From NCBI GenBank assembly GCA_943737045.1, contig CALSFV010000215.1:62001-126000 (forward strand): 64,000 nt of DNA, written 5' to 3'. The notes under the pieces are model-generated. The model was not told where the DNA came from. It did no database searches and saw nothing but the letters and a program-made list of their open reading frames with translations. Each line of letters begins with the position of its first letter. Within the stretch, counting starts at the first letter, position 1. Of the stretch, positions 24,900 to 39,631 are shown one piece after another. The DNA comes from Parapristionchus giblindavisi (lineage: Eukaryota > Nematoda > Chromadorea > Rhabditida > Diplogasteridae). The position numbers and the translations under genes are program-made.

Positions 24900-27800
24900 T
24901 GGTATACGCTACGATAAGCTACGATAAAGCATTGACGTGTCACGAATTCTTTATTGCCAAAAATGCATAATTCAATTTTGTTAATTCGGCTGAAGTGGCC
25001 GTTGTTCAACATGGGAACGTGCAAAATACTCAGAATTTTTTGCTCTTTCGTTTGGTATATGACACGCTGGCTCTAGCAGAAAATTTTTCATTTCAGGTAA
25101 TCTTTTGGTCTTATCAGAGTGAAAGCTACTTTTGTACTTTGGGCATTGTGCAATCAACACAAGATTACAGTTTGACATGAACTGAAGTGTAGATTATTCA
25201 GAATTTTTTGCTCTTTCACGTGGTATATGCTACGATAAGCTACGATAAAGCATTGACGTGTCACGAATTCTTTATTGCCAAAAATGCATAATTCAATTTT
25301 GTTAATTCGGCTGAAGTGGTCGTTGTTCAACATGGGAACGTGCAAAATACTCAGAATTTTTTGCTCTTTCGTTTGGTATATGACACGCTGGGTCTAGCAG
25401 AAAATTTTTCATGTCAGGTCATCGTTTGGTCTTATCAGAGTGAAAGCTACTTTTGTACTTTGGGCATTGTGCAATCAACACAAGATACAGTTTGACATGA
25501 ACTGAAGTGTAGATTATTCAGTATTTTTTGCTCTTTCACGTGGTATATGCTACGATAAGCTACGATAAAGCATTGACGTGTCACGAATTCTTTATTGCCA
25601 AAAATGCATAATTCAATTTTGTTAATTCGGCTGAAGTGGCCGTTGTTCAACATGGGAACGTGCAAAATACTCAGAATGTTTTGCTCTTTCGTTTGGTATA
25701 TGACACGCTGGGTCTAGCAGAAAATTTTTCATTTCAGGTAATCTTGTGGTCTTATCAGAGTGAAAGCTACTTTTGTACTTTGGGCATTGTGCAATCAACA
25801 CAAGATTACAGTTTGACATGAACTGAAGTGTAGATTATTCAGAATTTTTTGCTCTTTCACGTGGTATATGCTACGATAAGCTACGATAAAGCATTGACGT
25901 GTCACGAATTCTTTATTGCCAAAAATGCATAATTCAATTTTGTTAATTCGGCTGAAGTGGCCGTTGTTCAACATGGGAACGTGCAAAATACTCAGAATTT
26001 TTTGCTCTTTCGTTTGGTATATGACACGCTGGCTCTAGCAGAAAATTTTTCATTTCAGGTAATCTTGTGGTCTTATCAGAGTGAAAGCTACTTTTGTACT
26101 TTGGGCATTGTGCAATCAACACAAGATTACAGTTTGACATGAACTGAAGTGTAGATTATTCAGAATTTTTTGCTCTTTCACGTGGTATATGCTACGATAA
26201 GCTACGATAAAGCATTGACGTGTCACGAATTCTTTATTGCCAAAAATGCATAATTCAATTTTGTTAATTCGGCTGAAGTGGCCGTTGTTCAACATGGGAA
26301 CGTGCAAAATACTCAGAATTTTTTGCTCTTTCGTTTGGTATATGACACGCTGGGTCTAGCAGAAAATTTTTCATTTCAGGTAATCGTTTGGTCTTATCAG
26401 AGTGAAAGCTACTTTTGTACTTTGGGCATTGTGCAATCAACACAAGATTACAGTTTGACATGAACTGAAGTGTAGATTATTCAGAATTTTTTGCTCTTTC
26501 ACGTGGTATATGCTACGATAAGCTACGATAAAGCATTGACGTGTCACGAATTCTTTATTGCCAAAAATGCATAATTCAATTTTGTTAATTCGGCTGAAGT
26601 GGCCGTTGTTCAACATGGGAACGTGCAAAATACTCAGAATTTTTTGCTCTTTCGTTTGGTATATGACACGCTGGCTCTAGCAGAAAATTTTTCATTTCAG
26701 GTAATCTTGTGGTCTTATCAGAGTGAAAGCTACTTTTGTACTTTGGGCATTGTGCAATCAACACAAGATTACAGTTTGACATGAACTGAAGTGTAGATTA
26801 TTCAGAATTTTTTGCTCTTTCACGTGGTATATGCTACGATAAGCTACGATAAAGCATTGACGTGTCACGAATTCTTTATTGCCAAAAATGCATAATTCAA
26901 TTTTGTTAATTCGGCTGAAGTGGTCGTTGTTCAACATGGGAACGTGCAAAATACTCAGAATTTTTTGCTCTTTCGTTTGGTATATGACACGCTGGGTCTA
27001 GCAGAAAATTTTTCATGTCAGGTCATCGTTTGGTCTTATCAGAGTGAAAGCTACTTTTGTACTTTGGGCATTGTGCAATCAACACAAGATTACAGTTTGA
27101 CATGAACTGAAGTGTAGATTATTCAGTATTTTTTGCTCTTTCACGTGGTATATGCTACGATAAGCTACGATAAAGCATTGACGTGTCACGAATTCTTTAT
27201 TGCCAAAAATGCATAATTCAATTTTGTTAATTCGGCTGAAGTGGCCGTTGTTCAACATGGGAACGTGCAAAATACTCAGAATTTTTTGCTCTTTCGTTTG
27301 GTATATGACACGCTGGCTCTAGCAGAAAAATTTTCATTTCAGGTAATCTTGTGGTCTTATCAGAGTGAAAGCTACTTTTGTACTTTGGGCATTGTGCAAT
27401 CAACACAAGATTACAGTTTGACATGAACTGAAGTGTAGATTATTCAGAATTTTTTGCTCTTTCACGTGGTATATGCTACGATAAGCTACGATAAAGCATT
27501 GACGTGTCACGAATTCTTTATTGCCAAAAATGCATAATTCAATTTTGTTAATTCGGCTGAAGTGGCCGTTGTTCAACATGGGAACGTGCAAAATACTCAG
27601 AATTTTTTGCTCTTTCGTTTGGTATATGACACGCTGGGTCTAGCAGAAAATTTTTCATTTCAGGTAATCGTTTGGTCTTATCAGAGTGAAAGCTACTTTT
27701 GTACTTTGGGCATTGTGCAATCAACACAAGATTACAGTTTGACATGAACTGAAGTGTAGATTATTCAGAATTTTTTGCTCTTTCACGTGGTATATGCTAC

Positions 27801-30800
27801 GATAAGCTACGATAAAGCATTGACGTGTCACGAATTCTTTATTGCCAAAAATGCATAATTCAATTTTGTTAATTCGGCTGAAGTGGCCGTTGTTCAACAT
27901 GGGAACGTGCAAAATACTCAGAATTTTTTGCTCTTTCGTTTGGTATATGACACGCTGGCTCTAGCAGATAATTTTTCATTTCAGGTAATCTTGTGGTCTT
28001 ATCAGAGTGAAAGCTACTTTTGTACTTTGGGCATTGTGCAATCAACACAAGATTACAGTTTGACATGAACTGAAGTGTAGATTATTCAGAATTTTTTGCT
28101 CTTTCACGTGGTATATGCTACGATAAGCTACGATAAAGCATTGACGTGTCACGAATTCTTTATTGCCAAAAATGCATAATTCAATTTTGTTAATTCGGCT
28201 GAAGTGGCCGTTGTTCAACATGGGAACGTGCAAAATACTCAGAATTTTTTGCTCTTTCGTTTGGTATATGACACGCTGGCTCTAGCAGATAATTTTTCAT
28301 TTCAGGTAATCTTGTGGTCTTATCAGAGTGAAAGCTACTTTTGTACTTTGGGCATTGTGCAATCAACACAAGATTACAGTTTGACATGAACTGAAGTGTA
28401 GATTATTCAGAATTTTTTGCTCTTTCACGTGGTATACGCTACGATAAGCTACGATAAAGCATTGACGTGTCACGAATTCTTTATTGCCAAAAATGCATAA
28501 TTCAATTTTGTTAATTCGGCTGAAGTGGCCGTTGTTCAACATGGGAACGTGCAAAATACTCAGAATTTTTTGCTCTTTCGTTTGGTATATGACACGCTGG
28601 CTCTAGCAGAAAATTTTTCATTTCAGGTAATCTTTTGGTCTTATCAGAGTGAAAGCTACTTTTGTACTTTGGGCATTGTGCAATCAACACAAGATTACAG
28701 TTTGACATGAACTGAAGTGTAGATTATTCAGAATTTTTTGCTCTTTCACGTGGTATATGCTACGATAAGCTACGATAAAGCATTGACGTGTCACGAATTC
28801 TTTATTGCCAAAAATGCATAATTCAATTTTGTTAATTCGGCTGAAGTGGTCGTTGTTCAACATGGGAACGTGCAAAATACTCAGAATTTTTTGCTCTTTC
28901 GTTTGGTATATGACACGCTGGGTCTAGCAGAAAATTTTTCATGTCAGGTCATCGTTTGGTCTTATCAGAGTGAAAGCTACTTTTGTACTTTGGGCATTGT
29001 GCAATCAACACAAGATACAGTTTGACATGAACTGAAGTGTAGATTATTCAGTATTTTTTGCTCTTTCACGTGGTATATGCTACGATAAGCTACGATAAAG
29101 CATTGACGTGTCACGAATTCTTTATTGCCAAAAATGCATAATTCAATTTTGTTAATTCGGCTGAAGTGGCCGTTGTTCAACATGGGAACGTGCAAAATAC
29201 TCAGAATGTTTTGCTCTTTCGTTTGGTATATGACACGCTGGGTCTAGCAGAAAATTTTTCATTTCAGGTAATCTTGTGGTCTTATCAGAGTGAAAGCTAC
29301 TTTTGTACTTTGGGCATTGTGCAATCAACACAAGATTACAGTTTGACATGAACTGAAGTGTAGATTATTCAGAATTTTTTGCTCTTTCACGTGGTATATG
29401 CTACGATAAGCTACGATAAAGCATTGACGTGTCACGAATTCTTTATTGCCAAAAATGCATAATTCAATTTTGTTAATTCGGCTGAAGTGGCCGTTGTTCA
29501 ACATGGGAACGTGCAAAATACTCAGAATTTTTTGCTCTTTCGTTTGGTATATGACACGCTGGCTCTAGCAGAAAATTTTTCATTTCAGGTAATCTTGTGG
29601 TCTTATCAGAGTGAAAGCTACTTTTGTACTTTGGGCATTGTGCAATCAACACAAGATTACAGTTTGACATGAACTGAAGTGTAGATTATTCAGAATTTTT
29701 TGCTCTTTCACGTGGTATATGCTACGATAAGCTACGATAAAGCATTGACGTGTCACGAATTCTTTATTGCCAAAAATGCATAATTCAATTTTGTTAATTC
29801 GGCTGAAGTGGCCGTTGTTCAACATGGGAACGTGCAAAATACTCAGAATTTTTTGCTCTTTCGTTTGGTATATGACACGCTGGGTCTAGCAGAAAATTTT
29901 TCATTTCAGGTAATCGTTTGGTCTTATCAGAGTGAAAGCTACTTTTGTACTTTGGGCATTGTGCAATCAACACAAGATTACAGTTTGACATGAACTGAAG
30001 TGTAGATTATTCAGAATTTTTTGCTCTTTCACGTGGTATATGCTACGATAAGCTACGATAAAGCATTGACGTGTCACGAATTCTTTATTGCCAAAAATGC
30101 ATAATTCAATTTTGTTAATTCGGCTGAAGTGGCCGTTGTTCAACATGGGAACGTGCAAAATACTCAGAATTTTTTGCTCTTTCGTTTGGTATATGACACG
30201 CTGGCTCTAGCAGAAAATTTTTCATTTCAGGTAATCTTGTGGTCTTATCAGAGTGAAAGCTACTTTTGTACTTTGGGCATTGTGCAATCAACACAAGATT
30301 ACAGTTTGACATGAACTGAAGTGTAGATTATTCAGAATTTTTTGCTCTTTCACGTGGTATATGCTACGATAAGCTACGATAAAGCATTGACGTGTCACGA
30401 ATTCTTTATTGCCAAAAATGCATAATTCAATTTTGTTAATTCGGCTGAAGTGGTCGTTGTTCAACATGGGAACGTGCAAAATACTCAGAATTTTTTGCTC
30501 TTTCGTTTGGTATATGACACGCTGGGTCTAGCAGAAAATTTTTCATGTCAGGTCATCGTTTGGTCTTATCAGAGTGAAAGCTACTTTTGTACTTTGGGCA
30601 TTGTGCAATCAACACAAGATTACAGTTTGACATGAACTGAAGTGTAGATTATTCAGTATTTTTTGCTCTTTCACGTGGTATATGCTACGATAAGCTACGA
30701 TAAAGCATTGACGTGTCACGAATTCTTTATTGCCAAAAATGCATAATTCAATTTTGTTAATTCGGCTGAAGTGGCCGTTGTTCAACATGGGAACGTGCAA

Positions 30801-30960
30801 AATACTCAGAATTTTTTGCTCTTTCGTTTGGTATATGACACGCTGGCTCTAGCAGAAAAATTTTCATTTCAGGTAATCTTGTGGTCTTATCAGAGTGAAA
30901 GCTACTTTTGTACTTTGGGCATTGTGCAATCAACACAAGATTACAGTTTGACATGAACTG
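24900..30960 (+). repeat. higher-order repeat, 3530-bp offset (11 monomers minus 1 bp)
   Basis: About 24.90-27.43 kb recurs at 28.43-30.96 kb. Shared rare markers are GTATACGCTACG (24902, 28432), the single-base loss CAAGATACAG (25481, 29011) and CAGAAAAATTTTC (27324, 30854). The two monomers with CTAGCAGATAATT (27961, 28281) lie between the two matching tracts. Confidence 0.75.
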
Positions 30961-32339
30961 AAGTGTAGATTATTCAGAATTTTTTGCTCTTTCACGTGGT
31001 ATACGCTACGATAAGCTACGATAAAGCATTGACGTGTCACGAATTCTTTATTGCCAAAAATGCATAATTCAATTTTGTTAATTCGGCTGAAGTGGCCGTT
31101 GTTCAACATGGGAACGTGCAAAATACTCAGAATTTTTTGCTCTTTCGTTTGGTATATGACACGCTGGCTCTAGCAGAAAATTTTTCATTTCAGGTAATCT
31201 TTTGGTCTTATCAGAGTGAAAGCTACTTTTGTACTTTGGGCATTGTGCAATCAACACAAGATTACAGTTTGACATGAACTGAAGTGTAGATTATTCAGAA
31301 TTTTTTGCTCTTTCACGTGGTATATGCTACGATAAGCTACGATAAAGCATTGACGTGTCACGAATTCTTTATTGCCAAAAATGCATAATTCAATTTTGTT
31401 AATTCGGCTGAAGTGGTCGTTGTTCAACATGGGAACGTGCAAAATACTCAGAAGTTTTTGCTCTTTCGTTTGGTATATGACACGCTGGGTCTAGCAGAAA
31501 ATTTTTCATGTCAGGTCATCGTTTGGTCTTATCAGAGTGAAAGCTACTTTTGTACTTTGGGCATTGTGCAATCAACACAAGATTACAGTTTGACATGAAC
31601 TGAAGTGTAGATTATTCAGTATTTTTTGCTCTTTCACGTGGTATATGCTACGATAAGCTACGATAAAGCATTGACGTGTCACGAATTCTTTATTGCCAAA
31701 AATGCATAATTCAATTTTGTTAATTCGGCTGAAGTGGCCGTTGTTCAACATGGGAACGTGCAAAATACTCAGAATGTTTTGCTCTTTCGTTTGGTATATG
31801 ACACGCTGGGTCTAGCAGAAAATTTTTCATTTCAGGTAATCTTGTGGTATTATCAGAGTGAAAGCTACTTTTGTACTTTGGGCATTGTGCAATCAACACA
31901 AGATTACAGTTTGACATGAACTGAAGTGTAGATTATTCAGAATTTTTTGCTCTTTCACGTGGTATATGCTACGATAAGCTACGATAAAGCATTGACGTGT
32001 CACGAATTCTTTATTGCCAAAAATGCATAATTCAATTTTGTTAATTCGGCTGAAGTGGCCGTTGTTCAACATGGGAACGTGCAAAATACTCAGAATTTTT
32101 TGCTCTTTCGTTTGGTATATGACACGCTGGCTCTAGCAGAAAATTTTTCATTTCAGGTAATCTTGTGGTCTTATCAGAGTGAAAGCTACTTTTGTACTTT
32201 GGGCATTGTGCAATCAACACAAGATTACAGTTTGACATGAACTGAAGTGTAGATTATTCAGAATTTTTTGCTCTTTCACGTGGTATATGCTACGATAAGC
32301 TACGATAAAGCATTGACGTGTCACGAATTCTTTATTGCC

Positions 32340-33870
32340 AAAAATGCATAATTCAATTTTGTTAATTCGGCTGAAGTGGCCGTTGTTCAACATGGGAACG
32401 TGCAAAATACTCAGAATTTTTTGCTCTTTCGTTTGGTATATGACACGCTGGCTCTAGCAGAAAATTTTTCATTTCAGGTAATCTTTTGGTCTTATCAGAG
32501 TGAAAGCTACTTTTGTACTTTGGGCATTGTGCAATCAACACAAGATAACAGTTTGACATGAACTGAAGTGTAGATTATTCAGAATTGTTTGCTCTTTCAC
32601 GTGGTATATGCTACGATAAGCTACGATAAAGCATTGACGTGTCACGAATTCTTTATTGCCAAAAATGCATAATTCAATTTTGTTAATTCGGCTGAAGTGG
32701 CCGTTGTTCAACATGGGAACGTGCACAATACTCAGAATTTTTTGCTCTTTCGTTTGGTATATGACACGCTGGCTCTAGCAGAAAATTTTTCATTTCAGGT
32801 AATCTTTTGGTCTTATCAGAGTGAAAGCTACTTTTGTACTTTGGGCATTGTGCAATCAACACAAGATTACAGTTTGACATGAACTGAAGTGTAGATTATT
32901 CAGAATTTTTTGCTCTTTCACGTGGTATATGCTACGATAAGCTACGATAAAGCATTGACGTGTCACGAATTCTTTATTGCCAAAAATGCATAATTCAATT
33001 TTGTTAATTCGGCTGAAGTGGCCGTTGTTCAACATGGGAACGTGCAAAATACTCAGAATTTTTTGCTCTTTCGTTTGGTATATGACACGCTGGCTCTAGC
33101 AGAAAATTTTTCATTTCAGGTAATCTTTTGGTCTTATCAGAGTGAAAGCTACTTTTGTACTTTGGGCATTGTGCAATCAACACAAGATTACAGTTTGACA
33201 TGAACTGAAGTGTAGATTATTCAGAATTTTTTGCTCTTTCACGTGGTATATGCTACGATAAGCTACGATAAAGCATTGACGTGTCACGAATTCTTTATTG
33301 CCAAAAATGCATAATTCAATTTTGTTAATTCAGCTGAAGTGGCCGTTGTTCAACATGGGAACGTGCAAAATACTCAGAATTTTTTGCTCTTTCGTTTGGT
33401 ATATGACACGCTGGGTCTAGCAGAAAATTTTTCATGTCATGTAATCGTTTGGTCTTATCAGAGTGAAAGCTATTTTTGTACTTTGGGCATTGTGCAATCA
33501 ACACAAGATTACAGTTTGACATGAACTGAAGTGTAGATTATTCAGAATTTTTTGCTCTTTCACGTGGTATATGCTACGATAAGCTACGATAAAGCATTGA
33601 CGTGTCACGAATTCTTTATTGCCAAAAATGCATAATTCAATTTTGTTAATTCGGCTGAAGTGGCCGTTGTTCAACATGGGAACGTGCAACATACTCAGAA
33701 TTTTTTGCTCTTTCGTTTGGTATATGACACGCTGGGTCTAGCAGAAAATTTTTCATTTCAGGTAATCTTTTGGTCTTATCAGAGTGAAAGCTACTTTTGT
33801 ACTTTGGGCATTGTGCAATCAACACAAGATTACAGTTTGACATGAACTGAAGTGTCGATTATTCAGAATT
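32340..33870 (+). repeat. recurring five-monomer cassette (fourth occurrence)
   Basis: The ordered set A-type, GTGCACAATA type, A-type, TTTTTCATGTCATGTAATCG type and GTGCAACATA type is the same set seen near 82-1565, 4576-6059 and, without its first member, 12600-13762. Here it ends next to the third 253-bp monomer. Its reappearance more than 18 kb from the nearest other copy implies exchange or conversion over long distance. Confidence 0.65.
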
Positions 33871-33929
33871 TTTTGCTCTTTCACGTGGTATATGCTACGA
33901 TAAGCTACGATAAAGCATTGACGTGTCAC

Positions 33930-34182
33930 GAATTCTTTATTGCCAAAAATGCATAATTCAATTTTGTTAATTCGGCTGAAGTGGCCGTTGTTCGCAGAAA
34001 ATTTTTCATGTCATGTAATCGTTTGGTCTAATCAGAGTGAAAGCTACTTTTGTACTTTGGGCATTGTGCAATCAACACAAGATTACAGTTTGACATGAAC
34101 TGAAGTGTAGATTATTCAGAATTTTTTGCTCTTTCACGTGGTATATGCTACGATAAGCTACGAGAAAGCATTGACGTGTCAC
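33930..34182 (+). repeat. 253-bp monomer with 68-bp internal deletion, copy 3
   Basis: The same junction lies at 33993/33994, with the same linked markers in this and the following monomer. It is preceded by a GTCGATTATTCAG monomer, unlike the contexts of copies 1 and 2. One deletion event spread by exchange explains all three copies. Confidence 0.9.
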
Positions 34183-37100
34183 GAATTCTTTATTGCCAAA
34201 AATGCATAATTCAATTTTGTTAATTCGGCTGAAGTGGCCGTTGTTCAACATGGGAACGTGCAAAATGCTCAGAATTTTTTGCTCTTTCGTTTGGTATATG
34301 ACACGCTGGGTCTAGCAGAAAATTTTTCATGTCAGGTAATCGTTTGGTCTTATCAGAGTGAAAGCTACTTTTGTACTTTGGGCATTGTGCAATCAACACA
34401 AGATTACAGTTTGACATGAACTGAAGTGTAGATTATTCAGAATTTTTGCTCTTTCACGTGGTATATGCTACGATAAGCTACGATAAAGCATTGACGTGTC
34501 ACGAATTCTTTATTGCCAAAAATGCATAATTCAATTTTGTTAATTCGGCTGAAGTGGCCGTTGTTCAACATGGGAACGTGCAAAATACTCAGAATGTTTT
34601 GCTCTTTCGTTTGGTATATGACACGCTGGGTCTAACAGAAAATTTTTCATTTCAGGTAATCTTTTGGTCTTATCAGAGTGAAAGCTACTTTTGTACTTTG
34701 GGCATTGTGCAATCAACACAAGATTACAGTTTGACATGAACTGAAGTGTAGATTATTCAGAATTTTTTGCTCTTTCACGTGGTATATGCTACGATAAGCT
34801 ACGATAAAGCATTGACGTGTCACGAATTCTTTATTGCCAAAAATGCATAATTCAATTTTGTTAATTCAGCTGAAGTGGCCGTTGTTCAACAAGGGAACGT
34901 GCAAAATACTCAGAATTTTTTGCTCTTTCGTTTGGTATATGACACGCTGGCTCTAGCAGAAAATTTTTCATTTCAGGTAATCTTTTGGTCTTATCAGAGT
35001 GAAAGCTACTTTTGTACTTTGGGCATTGTGCAATCAACACAAGATTACAGTTTGACATGAACTGAAGTGTAGATTATTCAGAATTTTTTGCTCTTTCACG
35101 TGGTATATGCTACGATAAGCTACGATAAAGCATTGACGTGTCGCGAATTCTTTATTGCCAAAAATGCATAATTCAATTTTGTTAATTCAGCTGAAGTGGC
35201 CGTTGTTCAACATGGGAACGTGCAAAATACTCAGAATTTTTTGCTCTTTCGTTTGGTATATGACACGCTGGGTCTAGCAGAAAATTTTTCATGTCATGTA
35301 ATCGTTTGGTCTTATCAGAGTGAAAGCTACTTTTGTACTTTGAGCATTGTGCAATCAACACAAGATTACAGTTTGACATGAACTGAAGTGTAGATTATTC
35401 AGAATTTTTTTGCTCTTTCACGTGGTATATGCTACGATAAGCTACGATAAAGCATTGACGTGTCACGAATTCTTTATTGCCAAAAATGCATAATTCAATT
35501 TTGTTAATTCGGCTGAAGTGGCCGTTGTTCAACATGGGAACGTGCAAAATACTCAGAATTGTTTGCTCTTTCGTTTGGTATATGACACGCTGGCTCTAGC
35601 AGAAAATTTTTCATGTCATGTAATCGTTTGGTCTTATCAGAGTGAAAGCTACTTTTGTACTTTGGGCATTGTGCAATCAACACAAGATTACAGTTTGACA
35701 TGAACTGAAGTGTAGATTATTCAGAATTTTTTGCTCTTTCACGTGGTATATGCTACGATAAGCTACGATAAAGCATTGACGTGTCACGAATTCTTTATTG
35801 CCAAAAATGCATAATTCAATTTTGTTAATTCGGCTGAAGTGGTCGTTGCTCAACATGGGAACGTGCAAAATACTCAGAATTTTTTGCTCTTTCGTTTGGT
35901 ATATGACACGCTGGGTCTAGCAGAAAATTTTTCATGTCAGGTCATCGTTTGGTCTTATCAGAGTGAAAGCTACTTTTGTACTTTGGGCATTGTGCAATCA
36001 ACACAAGATTACAGTTTGACATGAACTGAAGTGTAGATTATTCAGAATTTTTTGCTCTTTCACGTGTTATATGCTACGATAAGCTACGATAAAGCATTGA
36101 CGTGTCACGAATTCCTTATTGCCAAAAATGCATAATTCAATTTTGTTAATTCGGCTGAAGTGGCCGTTGTTCAACATGGGAACGTGCAAAATACTCAGAA
36201 TGTTTTGCTCTTTCGTTTGGTATATGACACGCTGGGTCTAGCAGAAAATTTTTCATTTCAGGTAATCGTTTGGTCTTATCAGAGTGAAAGCTACTTTTGT
36301 ACTTTGGGCATTGTGAGATCAACACAAGATTACAGTTTGACATGAACTGAAGTGTAGATTATTCAGAATTTTTTGCTCTTTCACGTGGAATATGCTACGA
36401 TAAGCTACGATAAAGCATTGACGTGTCACGAATTCTTTATTGCCAAAAATGCATAATTCAATTTTGTTAATTCGGCTGAAGTGGCCGTTGTTCAACATGG
36501 GAACGTGCAAAATACTCTGAATTTTTTGCTCTTTCGTTTGGTATATGACACGCTGGGTCTAGCAGAAAATTTTTCATGTCAGGTAATCGTTTGGTCTTAT
36601 CAGAGTGAAAGCTACTTTTGTACTTTGGGCATTGTGCAATCAACACAAGATTACAGTTTGACATGAACTGAAGTGTAGATTATTCAGAATTTTTTGCTCT
36701 TTCACGTGGTATATGCTACGATAAGCTACGATAAAGCATTGACGTGTCACGAATTCTTTATTGCCAAAAATGCATAATTCAATTTTGTTAATTCGGCTGA
36801 AGAGGCCGTTGTTCAACATGGTAACGTGCAAAATACTCAGAATTTTTTGCTCTTTCGTTTGGTATATGACACGCTGGGTCTAGCAGAAAATTTTTCATGT
36901 CAGGTAATTGTTTGGTCTTATCAGAGTCAAAGCTACTTTTGTACTTTGGGCATTGTGCAATCAACACAAGATTACAGTTTGACATGAACTGAAGTGTAGA
37001 TTATTCAGAATTTTTTGCTCTTTCACGTGGAATATGCTACGATAAGCTACGATAAAGCATTGACGTGTCACGAATTCTTTATTGCTAAAAATGCATAATT

Positions 37101-39318
37101 CAATTTTGTTAATTCGGCTGAAGTGGCCGTTGTTCAACATGGGAACGTGCAAAATACTCTGAATTTTTTGCTCTTTCGTTTGGTATATGACACGCTGGGT
37201 CTAGCAAAACATTTTTCATGTCAGGTAATCGTTTGGTCTTATCAGAGTGAAAGCTACTTTTGTACTTTGGGCATTGTGCAATCAACACAAGATTACAGTT
37301 TGACATGAACTGAAGTGTAGATTATTCAGAATTTTTTGCTCTTTCACGTGGTATATGCTACGATAAGCTACGATAAAGCATTGACGTGTCACGAATTCTT
37401 TATTGCCAAAAATGCATAATTCAATTTTGTTTATTCGGCTGAAGAGGCCGTTGTTCAACATGGGAACGTGCAAAATACTCAGAATCTTTTGCTCTTTCGT
37501 ATGGTATATGACACGCTGGGTCTAGCAGAAAATTTTTCATGTCAGGTAATTGTTTGGTCTTATCAGAGTCAAAGCTACTTTTGTACTTTGGGCATTGTGC
37601 AATCAACACAAGATTACAGTTTGACATGAACTGAAGTGTAGATTATTCAGAATTTTTTGCTCTTTCACGTGGAATATGCTACGATAAGCTACGATAAAGC
37701 ATTGACGTGTCACGAATTCTTTATTGCCAAAAATGCATAATCCAATTTTGTTAATTCGGCTGAAGTGGCCGTTGTTCAACATGGGAACGTGCAAAATACT
37801 CTGAATTTTTTGCTCTTTCGTTTGGTATATGACACGCTGGGTCTAGCAGAACATTTTTCATGTCAGGTAATCGTTTGGTCTTATCAGAGTGAAAGCTACT
37901 TTTGTACTTTGGGCATTGTGCAATCAACACAAGATTACAGTTTGACATGAACTGAAGTGTAGATTATTCAGAATTTTTTGCTCTTTCACGTGGTATATGC
38001 TACGATAAGCTACGATAAAGCATTGACGTGTCACGAATTCTTTATTGCCAAAAATGCATAATTCAATTTTGTTAATTCGGCTGAAGAGGCCGTTGTTCAA
38101 CATGGGAACGTGCAAAATACTCAGAATTTTTTGCTCTTTCGTTTGGTATATGACACGCTGGGTCTAGCAGAAAATTTTTCATGTCAGGTAATTGTTTGGT
38201 CTTATCAGAGTTAAAGCTACTTTTGTACTTTGGGCATTGTGCAATCAACACAAGATTACAGTTTGACATGAACTGAAGTGTAGATTATTCAGAATTTTTT
38301 GCTCTTTCACGTGGAATATGCTACGATAAGCTTCGATAAAGCATTGACGTGTCACGAATTCTTTATTGCCAAAAATGCATAATTCAATTTTGTTAATTCG
38401 GCTGAAGTGGCCGTTGTTCAACATGGGAACGTGCAAAATACTCTGAATTTTTTGCTCTTTCGTTTGGTATATGACACGCTGGGTCTAGCAGAACATTTTT
38501 CATGTCAGGTAATCGTTTGGTCTTATCAGAGTGAAAGCTACTTTTGTACTTTGGGCATTGTGCAATCAACACAAGATTACAGTTTGACATGAACTGAAGT
38601 GTAGATTATTCAGAATTTTTTGCTCTTTCACGTGGACTATGCTACGATAAGCTACGATAAAGCATTGACGTGTCACGAATTCTTTATTGCCAAAAATGCA
38701 TAATTCAATTTTGTTAATTCGGCTGAAGAGGCCGTTGTTCAACATGGGAACGTGCAAAATACTCAGAATTTTTTGCTCTTTCGTTTGGTATATGACACGC
38801 TGGGTCTAGCAGAAAATTTTTCATGTCAGGTAATTGTTTGGTCTTATCAGAGTCAATTCTACTTTTGTACTTTGGGCATTGTGCAATCAACACAAGATTA
38901 CAGTTTGACATGAACTGAAGTGTAGATTATTCAGAATTTTTTGCTCTTTCACGTGGAATATGCTACGATAAGCTACGATAAAGCATTGACGTGTCACGAA
39001 TTCTTTATTGCCAAAAATGCATAATTCAATTTTGTTAATTCGGCTGAAGTGGCCGTTGTTCAACATGGGAACGTGCAAAATACTCTGAATTTTTTGCTCT
39101 TTCGTTTGGTATATGACACGCTGGGTCTAGCAGAACATTTTTCATGTCAGGTAATCGTTTGGTCTTATCAGAGTGAAAGCTACTTTTGTACTTTGGGCAT
39201 TGTGCAATCAACACAAGATTACAGTTTGACATGAACTGAAGTGTAGATTATTCAGAATTTTTTGCTCTTTCACGTGGAATATGCTACGATAAGCTACGAT
39301 AAAGCATTGACGTGTCAC

Positions 39319-39631
39319 GAATTCTTTATTGCCAAAAATGCATAATTCAATTTTGTTAATTCGGCTGAAGTGGCCGTTGTTCAACATGGGAACGTGCAAA
39401 ATACTCTGAATTTTTTGCTTTTTCGTTTGGTATATGACACGCTGGGTCTAACAGAAAATTTTTCATGTCAGGTAATCGTTTGGTCTTATCAGAGTGAAAG
39501 CTACTTTGGGCATTGTGCAATCAACACAAGATTACAGTTTGACATGAACTGAAGTGTAGATTATTCAGAATTTTTTGCTCTTTCACGTGGTATATGCTAC
39601 GATAAGCTACGATAAAGCATTGACGTGTCAC
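39319..39631 (+). repeat. 313-bp monomer with 8-bp deletion
   Basis: CTACTTTGGGC at 39501 replaces CTACTTTTGTACTTTGGGC. The lost 8 bp lie between two direct TACTTT repeats, which is typical of replication slippage. It is the only such monomer in the window and accounts for the 4165-bp offset of the surrounding repeat. Confidence 0.9.
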
